Positions 5,870-13,095 of a stretch of 16,526 nucleotides of DNA are shown here, in pieces. Source of the stretch: Muribaculaceae bacterium (GTDB lineage: Bacteria > Bacteroidota > Bacteroidia > Bacteroidales > Muribaculaceae); contig VSPF01000051.1 in the NCBI GenBank assembly GCA_009775195.1, positions 1 to 16,526 of the forward strand, in the 5' to 3' direction. The notes beneath the pieces are model-generated. The model was not told the origin of the DNA. It did not search any database and saw nothing but the letters and a program-made list of their open reading frames with translations. Positions within the stretch are counted from its first letter, which is position 1. Every line of letters starts with the position of its first letter. A program made the translations under genes and the position numbers.

Positions 5870-6775
5870 ATGAAAAAGGTAGTTCTTTCAATGTGTGTAG
5901 GTATGGCGGTTCTTGCCATATCGTGTTCGAAGAGCACCACTGATGAGCCAGCCCCGCCGAGTCCTGTCCCCGACGATAAAAAGGTGGAAATCAAAATCAG
6001 CCCGGCCATCGACGAATCTCGTGCCACCGACTATGGTTTCGAGACGGGCGACCATATCGGTCTCTATGTGGTCAATTACGACGGCGCAACCCCGGGAGTG
6101 TTGGCCAACCGTGGCAACCATGTCGACAACATGCGTTTTACCTACAATGGCACGTGGGTTCCCGACAGCCCTATCTATTGGCTGGACGACGCTACCCATG
6201 CCGACTTTTATCTTTACTATCCTTATGGCCAGGTATCATCGGTTGATGCCTACCCGTTCGAGGTTCGAGCCGACCAGTCGACCGAGGCGGCATACAAGGC
6301 TTCAGACCTTATGGTCGGCAAGGCAGTAAATGTAGCCCCTACGTCCTCGGCAACGCGCATCCCTGTTAGCCACGTGATGAGCCGTATCATGCTATATCTC
6401 GAGCCGGGCAACGGCTTTACAAAGGAATCGCTGGGCACCGCCGACGTGTCGGTCAAAATCAACGGTGTGAAGTGTGGCTCTACGGTCAATCTTTCCACAG
6501 GAGCCGTTACACCCACCGGCAATGCCACAGTGGTCACCCCCCTCTTTGCCGACAATGCCTATAAGGCTCTGATTGTGCCGCAGACCGTGGCCGAGTGCAA
6601 CCTTGTCACTGTCACTGTCGATGGGCGTGATTTCAATTTAAAGAAAGGTTTCACTTTCGAGGCCGCCAAGAGCCATAGATTCACCGTTACCCTGGCTAAG
6701 ACATCGAACGGTATCAATGTCGGCATCAACCCTTGGGCCGACGACGGTGTAGATAATGGTGGCACAGCCGAATAG
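5870..6775 (+). CDS. Fimbrillin (Mfa-like) lipoprotein 1
   Basis: A 301-residue fimbrillin-family lipoprotein, probably a structural or tip-associated subunit of a type V pilus-like surface fibre. Residues 1-19 are a lipoprotein signal peptide with lipobox AISC and Cys19 as the acylated residue. A proline-rich spacer (28-34) follows, then the two-subdomain Mfa-like region. Family hallmarks are FETGDHIGLYVV (57-68), the YWLDDATHADFYLYYPY segment, YKASDLMVGK and SHVMSRIMLYLEPG. RAT at 51-53 precedes the first hallmark, the position where an arginine-specific protease removes the prosegment in characterised fimbrillins. It heads a co-directional run reaching 16270; the next start is 35 bases on. 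Stop is TAG. Family call is secure; whether it is a shaft or accessory subunit cannot be told. Confidence 0.88.
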   Translation: MKKVVLSMCVGMAVLAISCSKSTTDEPAPPSPVPDDKKVEIKISPAIDESRATDYGFETGDHIGLYVVNYDGATPGVLANRGNHVDNMRFTYNGTWVPDSPIYWLDDATHADFYLYYPYGQVSSVDAYPFEVRADQSTEAAYKASDLMVGKAVNVAPTSSATRIPVSHVMSRIMLYLEPGNGFTKESLGTADVSVKINGVKCGSTVNLSTGAVTPTGNATVVTPLFADNAYKALIVPQTVAECNLVTVTVDGRDFNLKKGFTFEAAKSHRFTVTLAKTSNGINVGINPWADDGVDNGGTAE

Positions 6776-6810
6776 ATAACAATTATTTGATGACAGAAAT
6801 AGAAAATGCT

Positions 6811-8259
6811 ATGAAAAAACTTATATTCGTTACCGGATTATTGGCTGCTGCGATGGTTTCGGCATGTTCGGAAGACGATTTCAACGTCCCCGGCCAGGAA
6901 GCGCAAGACAGCGGTAAAATCAGTCTTGCCGGTGAGATTACCCAGGAATGTACCACACGAGCCAACGACGACGGCTTTGCCGACGGCGACGTGATGGGTG
7001 TTTATATCGTCGATTACCAAGGTACGCAGTCCGGCACATTGCTCACCTCGGGTAACCGTGGCGACAACGTGCGCCATACCTTCGACGAGGCGGCTTATAA
7101 GTGGAGCTCGGCCTACGACCTCTATTGGAAAGACAAACATACACGCATCGATGTTTACGGCTATTATCCCTTCGGCTCTCCCGACGATGTGAATAAATAT
7201 AAATTCACCGTCAAGACCAACCAGGCGCGCACCTACGACAATGGCACTATGGGCGACTACGAGGCATCAGACTTCCTCTGGGGCAAGGTGGCCGGCGTAG
7301 AGCCGACGACAAATGTGATACGTCTGCCGCTGACACACCGCATGGCGAATGCGCGTGTGACACTCGTAGAGGGTAGCGGTTTTGCCGAGGGCGAATGGGC
7401 CGAACTCGACAAACAGGTACTTGTTACCAACACGGTTCAGAACGCCGTTATCGACCTCGCCGCCGGTACCGTGACCCCTGATGGCGAAATAGGGTCGAAC
7501 TCGATTATCCCGTCGAAGCGTGGCGACGAATGGCGTGCCATCGTGGTGCCTCAGACCGTCGCCGCCGGTACAACCATGTTCAGCATCACCCTTGGAGGCA
7601 TACCCTATAAATTCGAGAAGAACGAGGCTTTTGAGTATGTTGCCGGTAAGATGAACAACTTCGGCATCCGAGTCGACAAGAAAGAGATGAGCGGTGACTA
7701 CGCCCTGACCCTCGTCAGCGAGAGTATCACCGCCTGGGAAAACGACCTCGTCAGCCACGACGCCACTTCCAAGGAATATGTGATAGTGAATGTGCCCGAA
7801 GCCGGTACGCTCAAAGCATGCATCACAGCCGCAGGTAAGGATTATACCCAACTTAAAAACCTGAAAATCACCGGTCAGATTGATGCGCGAGATTTCTTTT
7901 TCATGCGCGAAGAGATGGATAATCTTCAGGCCCTTAATCTGAAAGAGGTCAGGATAAAGGCGGGTAGGGCAGAACGTCAGGGTGTTGCAACGGTCTATGG
8001 TAATGATGACCAGATACCTGTACAGGCATTCTACATAGGGTCATCTAACTCGGGAAAGGCAAGCCTGACGCGCTTAATCTTACCCGATGTGCTTAAATCG
8101 ATAGGAACAAGAGCTTTCTATGGCTGCCGTAATCTGACAGGCTCCTTGATAATACCTGAAGGTGTAATAGATGTTCAGGTAGGAGCATTTTGTGGTTGCA
8201 AGTCTCTGACCGGTTCTTTGTCTTTACCTTCTACATTGCGATATATCGGTACCGGATAG
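6811..8259 (+). CDS. Fimbrillin + LRR lipoprotein, N-terminal part of an amber-split protein
   Basis: A 482-residue product counted from the ATG at 6811; upstream in-frame TTG 6787 and ATG 6790 would place charged residues before the signal peptide. MKKLIFVTGLLAAAMVSAC is a lipoprotein signal with Cys19. Residues about 30-300 form an Mfa-like fimbrillin domain (GFADGDVMGVYIVDY, YEASDFLWGK, HRMANARVTLVEGSGF), with RAN at 50-52 as a likely maturation site. From about 349 the chain turns to BspA-type leucine-rich repeats (LKNLKITGQIDARDF, then repeats with AFYGCRNLTGSLIIPEG). The frame then meets a TAG at 8257-8259 in mid-repeat. The following codons, in the same frame and without frameshift, carry on the repeat pattern through to a peptidase domain ending at 10362. 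A truncated, surface-anchored fimbrillin-LRR protein may still be made. Confidence 0.85.
   Translation: MKKLIFVTGLLAAAMVSACSEDDFNVPGQEAQDSGKISLAGEITQECTTRANDDGFADGDVMGVYIVDYQGTQSGTLLTSGNRGDNVRHTFDEAAYKWSSAYDLYWKDKHTRIDVYGYYPFGSPDDVNKYKFTVKTNQARTYDNGTMGDYEASDFLWGKVAGVEPTTNVIRLPLTHRMANARVTLVEGSGFAEGEWAELDKQVLVTNTVQNAVIDLAAGTVTPDGEIGSNSIIPSKRGDEWRAIVVPQTVAAGTTMFSITLGGIPYKFEKNEAFEYVAGKMNNFGIRVDKKEMSGDYALTLVSESITAWENDLVSHDATSKEYVIVNVPEAGTLKACITAAGKDYTQLKNLKITGQIDARDFFFMREEMDNLQALNLKEVRIKAGRAERQGVATVYGNDDQIPVQAFYIGSSNSGKASLTRLILPDVLKSIGTRAFYGCRNLTGSLIIPEGVIDVQVGAFCGCKSLTGSLSLPSTLRYIGTG
8257..8259 (+). other. In-frame amber codon inside the fimbrillin-LRR-M64 gene
   Basis: The frame-1 codons ATC GGT ACC GGA TAG AAT GAA AGT stop at residue 483 of a would-be 1183-codon reading frame. 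Downstream codons keep reading as repeat sequence (NESTGEIDF, then GAFSDCGFTCELIIPESV) with no other stop until TAA at 10360-10362. One base change (for example from AAG, CAG, GAG or TGG) would restore the frame. TAG is an ordinary stop for three neighbouring genes, so recoding of TAG as sense in this organism is unlikely. Confidence 0.9.
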
Positions 8260-8367
8260 AATGAAAGTACTGGAGAGATAGATTTTACCCATGATGAAGG
8301 CATAGATTATTATAATGGTGCATTTAGCGATTGTGGTTTTACCTGCGAACTTATTATACCCGAGAGT

Positions 8368-10362
8368 GTGGAAATCATTCGAGGTTTCGCATTTAATCAG
8401 TGTAAAGGACTTTATGGTACTCTCCGTCTCCCGGAAAAGTTGAAGAAAATAGGTCCGCGTGCATTCTTCATGTGTAAGAACCTTACCGGCTCGTTGGAAA
8501 TACCTCAGGGGATTACTGATATTCCTGAAGAAACTTTTACTGAATGTGGATTTGACGGCACCTTGCTACTTCACGACGGTATCAGCTCAATCGGAGCGGC
8601 TGCTTTTCGCGGATGCCATTTTAAGGGAGAATTGGCTCTTCCCTGTGCTCTTACTGTAATCAACGAGGAAGTATTCAACGGTTGCGATTTCTCAGGCGAA
8701 CTTGTCCTGCCTAAGACTTTGGTAACAATCGGAGACAAAGCATTTGCCTACAACTGGCGACTTATGGGCACTCTCGAATTTGCCGAAGGCCTCCAGACCA
8801 TCGGTCCCGGCGCATTTTCCAACTGCCGCAGTCTTGAAGGCCTCGTCTTTCCCGAAAGTCTTGAAACCATCCGTAGTGAGAGCGGCATCGGCGGCGCATT
8901 CCAAGATTGCTTCGGCATAGGCTCTATCGTGAGCAAAAGCGAAATTCCGCCCTACATACAGCCCGGCGCCTTCGACGGCGTGGCCAAGGACAACTTCACT
9001 CTCGAAGTACCCGAGTCTTCGATTGCACAATATACCACGGCTGTGGGTTGGTGCGATTTCAAGCGCATAGCCGCCCACCACGAGCTTGTATGCCGTCCGT
9101 CGGTGGCCTGCGCATTGAGCACCGAGCACAAGCAGACGCTCGTTATAGATGCCGAAGGCGACTGGGAAGTAGCGTCGATACCCGACAGGTGTTCGCTTTC
9201 GCAGACATCGGGCAGCAAGAAAAACGAAATCACTCTGACCATAAAGTCGTCGTCGCCTACCGAGTCGCGCGAAGGCGACGTGGTATTCCGCCTCAAAGAC
9301 AAGGACTATACCCACCGCTGCCATGTTACCCAATACGGTTACCAGTATGGTGAAGACGAATACCTCACGTTGCAGAAAGCGACCAAAGGCAATAACGGCG
9401 GCATCAACATCGTCATCCTCGGCGACGGATATGATGCCAAGGACATCTCCGACGGCACCTACCTCGCCGATATGCAGCAGCAAATCGAGTATTTCTTCGG
9501 TATCGAGCCATACACCACCTACCGCGACTACTTCAACGTCTACACAGCCTTCCCCCTCTCGACAGAGTCGGGTGTCGGCACGGTAAACTCAATACGCTAT
9601 AATAAGTTCGGCACTACATATACAGGCGGTGTAGGCCTGAAGTGCGACTACGATATGGTCTTCGACTATGCCATGAAGGCGCCGACAGTCAATGCCGGTA
9701 ACCTCGACCAGTCACTGATTATCATCGTACCCAACAGCACTGACTACGGCGGCATATGCCAGATGTGGGCGACCGGAGCCGCCATAGCATTCTGCCCCAA
9801 GAGTACCTACGGCTATCCGCTCGACTCGCGCGGCGTGATACAGCACGAGGCCGGCGGTCACGGTTTCGGCAAGCTCGGCGACGAATATATATACCACAAT
9901 GCCTTTATCGACGCTTGCGACTGCACTTGCTGCGACCACGTCGACGGAGTGCTGTGGGCCAAGTCGCTCGGTTGGTACGACAATCTCGAGCTCACCGGCA
10001 AGATGCACGAAGTAGGCTGGAGTCACTTGATTTTCGACCCGCGCTACAGCGACATTGTCGACATCTACGAGGGCGGCTATATGCACAACCGTGGCGTATT
10101 CCGCTCGGAGCAGAACAGTTGTATGAACAATGACATACCTTATTATAGCACCATCAGCCGCGAGAGCATAGTCAAGCGCATCAAGCGCTATGCCGGCGAA
10201 GAGTTCGATTTCGAAGAGTTCGTGGCCCTCGACAAACGCACCTCGCAAGTTGCGTCGAGAAGTGTAGACGAATCATCGGTCAACATCCGCACCTACTCTC
10301 ACGAGCCGGTAATCCATAAGGGGAGCCCGCTGTCGTCACGCCGCCACTCAAGGAATAAATAA
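8368..10362 (+). pseudogene. LRR + BACON + M64 peptidase, C-terminal part of the amber-split protein
   Basis: Open frame from 8260; the first usable start is a GTG at 8368 or ATG at 8470. In full-length numbering, BspA-type repeats run to about residue 753 (AFRGCHFKGELALP, AFANWR-like variants), a BACON domain spans about 755-843 (DWEVASIP...SLSQTSGSKKNEITLTI...VTQYGYQ), and an M64 (IgA-peptidase family) domain runs from about 851 to 1150. The peptidase keeps VILGDGYDAKD, HEAGGHGFGKLGDEY from His1012, GGYMHNRGVFRSEQNSCM and a cysteine cluster CDCTCCDH. Zinc ligands are expected at His1012 and His1017 with Glu1013 catalytic. Translated alone it has no signal peptide and could not reach the surface, so it is functional only by read-through or in a strain without the amber. 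Marked as broken gene for that reason. Confidence 0.75.
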
Positions 10363-10376
10363 TTTTCGCAATATAT

Positions 10377-11264
10377 ATGAAACACAATATTATTTCAGCA
10401 CTCAGCGTTTTACTGTTGACCGTCGGTCTTACCTCCTGTACCGATGAGTCAATGGAACCTGACAACATACCAGGCGATAAAGTCGCTATGAATTTCACGT
10501 TTAGCCATCCCTCGCAGTCGCGTGCTACCGAAACGTCCTTTGAACCCGGGGACGTGGTGGGGCTCTACGTGTCGCCGTCCGACAAAGTACTCGAGATAGC
10601 GGGCAATACCGTCAACAACGAGGCCGTCACCTTCACGGGCACTTCGTGGACGGCCACGCGGCCGCTCTATTGGGATGCCGGCACATATAATGCCTACGCC
10701 TACTATCCGCGCCTCGACAACATTATCTCAATCTCCGACCTCCCCTTTGAAATCAGCCTCGACCAGAGTGCCACAACTACCGATGCCCTTAGCAATTACG
10801 AGGCTTCCGACTTTCTCTATGCCTCTTCTCGTGGTGTTACGGCGTCGGCAAATCCTGTCAGCCTCCAGTTCCGCCACATTATGAGCAAGATTTCGATTCG
10901 CCTCATCAAGGGCGAGGATTTCGAAGGCGAGCTTCCTGACAAGGCTACCGTCTATATCCACAACACCGTCACCTCGGCCACAATCGACCTTGCTGCCGGT
11001 GTCGCGACGAAGGCCGCCCGTGGCGAACGCAAGAGCGTAATTGCCCGTCAGGATGGCCCGACGACCTACTCGGCCATTCTCGTGCCTCAGCGCATGGAAA
11101 ACCGTATGCCGCTCGTCGAGGTAGTAATGAACGGCGTGTCGTTCCTCTATGAAAGCAAGTTCCTTTTCAAGCCCGGTATTCATCACATCGTCAACCTCGT
11201 TGTCGACAAAAATCCCGAGCAGGTTAAGATAGAAATAGGAGGAGAGATTACCGACTGGAATTAA
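10377..11264 (+). CDS. Fimbrillin (Mfa-like) lipoprotein 3
   Basis: A 295-residue fimbrillin-family lipoprotein. The signal peptide ends at LTSC with Cys21 acylated. RAT at 49-51 precedes FEPGDVVGLYV, the same arrangement as in the other two fimbrillins of the operon. Further hallmarks are LYWDAGTYNAYAYYPR, YEASDFLYA, FRHIMSKISIRLIKG and IDLAAGVAT. The C-terminus (EIGGEITDWN) has the short Trp-ending strand common in Mfa-like proteins, where the last residues can act in subunit contact. It starts 14 bases after the M64 gene and its stop overlaps the next start by one base, so it is translated from the same message. It could be an anchor or accessory subunit; sequence alone does not decide. 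Confidence 0.87.
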   Translation: MKHNIISALSVLLLTVGLTSCTDESMEPDNIPGDKVAMNFTFSHPSQSRATETSFEPGDVVGLYVSPSDKVLEIAGNTVNNEAVTFTGTSWTATRPLYWDAGTYNAYAYYPRLDNIISISDLPFEISLDQSATTTDALSNYEASDFLYASSRGVTASANPVSLQFRHIMSKISIRLIKGEDFEGELPDKATVYIHNTVTSATIDLAAGVATKAARGERKSVIARQDGPTTYSAILVPQRMENRMPLVEVVMNGVSFLYESKFLFKPGIHHIVNLVVDKNPEQVKIEIGGEITDWN

Positions 11265-12091
11265 TGTTATTAAGAAGGAAGTATTTAAATCTTTTTCTTT
11301 TGACCATTAGTGCTCTAATGGGTTGGTGGGCTGCCTGTCTCTACAGGCGGCCGCCAATTGTTTTAGACACCGAGGCCCCGAATGTGGCTCAAGAGGCCGT
11401 AAAACCCGACACGGTCGTCATCATGTCGCAGCCCGAGCCGACGGCTGCCCCCGCCGCCGATGCGCCCAGCACCTCGGCCAGGGAGATGCCTGCGCAAGCG
11501 GTAAAAACGACAGGCTTTCGCGACGCGGAGCCGCATGCCATGCTTGCCGGCCATCCCTTCAGGCTCGAGGCTGCAAAAGTGCTGAGCGGCCGACTCGAAG
11601 CGACCGACTCGCTCAGCCGCCACAAAATCCTGAGCTACTGCGAACACCTGCGCACCTCGTACACCACCCGCGACATCGACTTCATACGCCAGGTATTCAG
11701 CGACAACGCCCTGATTATAGTCGGCCACGTGGTCAAAACCGGAGCCAAACCGGGGACTGCGATAAGCAGCAGCAAGGTCGTATATAATATCCGCACCAAG
11801 CGCGAATATCTCGAAAACCTGTCGAGGATTTTTGATTCGGGCAAGCCTATAGACGTCAAATTCTCGGAGTTCAGGATTATGCGCCATCCCACTGTCGAAG
11901 GTCTCTACGGCGTGACCCTGCGCCAGGGATATTCCTGCGGCAACTATAGCGACGACGGCTATCTGTTCCTGCTATGGGATTTTAGAAACATGTCGATGCC
12001 GCTGATTCACGTGCGCACGTGGCAGCCGTCAATGTCGGTAGACCCTGACCAAGACGATATAATAGGCATAGGTGACTTTAACCTCGAATAA
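11264..12091 (+). CDS. Membrane-anchored protein with a possible NTF2-like domain
   Basis: A 275-residue protein starting one base before the previous stop ends (TAATG), so translation is probably coupled. RRK at 4-6 and a hydrophobic stretch at about 8-25 (LNLFLLTISALMGWWAAC) give an uncleaved signal anchor with the bulk in the periplasm. Residues 30-85 are a low-complexity Pro/Ala/Glu linker (PEPTAAPAADAPSTS). The compact C-terminal domain (about 108-275) begins with an LSYCEHLRTSYTTRDIDFIRQVFSDNALIIVGHV segment, in the order helix-helix-strand, and ends with long strands around LYGVTLRQGYSCGNYSDDGYLFLLWDF. That pattern, a pocket for a small molecule or protein partner, suggests the SnoaL/NTF2-like fold. 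No catalytic residues can be named. Its place between fimbrillin and envelope genes suggests a role in assembly or signal relay. Confidence 0.65.
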   Translation: MLLRRKYLNLFLLTISALMGWWAACLYRRPPIVLDTEAPNVAQEAVKPDTVVIMSQPEPTAAPAADAPSTSAREMPAQAVKTTGFRDAEPHAMLAGHPFRLEAAKVLSGRLEATDSLSRHKILSYCEHLRTSYTTRDIDFIRQVFSDNALIIVGHVVKTGAKPGTAISSSKVVYNIRTKREYLENLSRIFDSGKPIDVKFSEFRIMRHPTVEGLYGVTLRQGYSCGNYSDDGYLFLLWDFRNMSMPLIHVRTWQPSMSVDPDQDDIIGIGDFNLE

Positions 12092-12099
12092 TCTTAGTG

Positions 12100-13089
12100 A
12101 TGAAGAACCATCATCCGTCATATATAATCTTTGCAATACTGGGATTGCTTATTGCCTGTACAGCTACGGCCCGGGCACAGCGTTTCTCTGTGGCATCGTT
12201 CAAGGTGCTTCCCAACGATGTGTCGGCATTTATAAATCCCGTCCGCGACCTCAACGACGAGGACTGCGGGCTTATTAAAGTCATGGCCTCGGGCGATTTT
12301 GCCTTCTCCACGCCCCTTGGCATTGTGAAGCGCGAGGACAAGGTGGGCGAAATCTGGCTCTATGTTCCCCGTGGCACTAAGAAGATAACGCTTAAGCACC
12401 CCGTGTGGGGCGTGATGCGAGACTATCTCCTCCCTACGCGCGTCGACAGTCATATGACCTACGAGTTGCGCGTCAACGAACCTGTGACCAACATGGCATC
12501 AACTTCGGTAAAAGTCGACACGGTGGTGTCGACCGTGCGCGACACCCTGGTGCTTACACGTGTCGACACCCTCGTGGTGGCACCTAAAAAGAAGCCGGTG
12601 CCATTACGCTTCGGCGCGCTTACCACGGCCGGCTACGGCGGCAAAGCCGAAAACGCCTCGGCCGGTATATTGCTCTTTGCCATGAAGCGTCATGGCGGCT
12701 TTGTGCACCTGTCGACCAATTTCGGCAAGATAGGGACCACCAGGGGCGAATGTGACAAAGACGGCCGGATAGGCGGCAACCTGCCTTTCTACTCGGGGCA
12801 TACGCGCAGAAGTGCGTTTATGGTCAATGCCGGCGCCATACACCGCTTGTCCGACCATGTGGCGGTTTTCGAGGGCCTTGGCTATGGCGACTCGTCGCTT
12901 GCGTGGGAACTGGCACCGTCGGAAGGCGGCGGATATGTGAAAAACAAATATTTTTGCAAGCACGGACTATCGTTCGAGGTCGGTGCAGTGTACCGCTACC
13001 GCAGACTGGCCGTGTCGGCATCGGTGAGGAGTATCAAGGGCGCTGACTGGTTCGGTTCGATAGGCGTGGGCATTATTTTGGGCAAATAG
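12100..13089 (+). CDS. Exported PEGA-like protein with probable outer-membrane barrel
   Basis: A 329-residue protein counted from ATG 12100 (a GTG lies one codon before). The signal peptide probably ends TATARA before Gln27; LIAC at 17-20 is a less likely lipobox. Residues 27-125 resemble a Bacteroidetes PEGA-like domain, with ARDLNDEDCGLIKV-type sequence, GEIWLYVPRGTKKITLKHPVWG and a final MTYELRVN strand. A linker with repeated VDT units (VKVDTVVSTVRDTLVLTRVDTLVV) crosses to the C-terminal region (about 170-329), made of alternating, glycine- and aromatic-rich strands (FGALTTAGYGG, GGFVHLSTNFGKIG, SAFMVNAGAIHRL, FEVGAVYRYRRLAVSASVRS) that fits a small beta-barrel. It may anchor or sense the fibre at the outer membrane. 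It sits 8 bases after the previous gene. Barrel call is inference. Confidence 0.65.
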   Translation: MKNHHPSYIIFAILGLLIACTATARAQRFSVASFKVLPNDVSAFINPVRDLNDEDCGLIKVMASGDFAFSTPLGIVKREDKVGEIWLYVPRGTKKITLKHPVWGVMRDYLLPTRVDSHMTYELRVNEPVTNMASTSVKVDTVVSTVRDTLVLTRVDTLVVAPKKKPVPLRFGALTTAGYGGKAENASAGILLFAMKRHGGFVHLSTNFGKIGTTRGECDKDGRIGGNLPFYSGHTRRSAFMVNAGAIHRLSDHVAVFEGLGYGDSSLAWELAPSEGGGYVKNKYFCKHGLSFEVGAVYRYRRLAVSASVRSIKGADWFGSIGVGIILGK

Positions 13090-13095
13090 TTGAAT

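Noticed and set aside
8257..8259. TAG recoded as a sense codon throughout the organism
   Set aside because: TAG ends tadA, the first fimbrillin and the PEGA-barrel gene at positions where the family would be expected to end.
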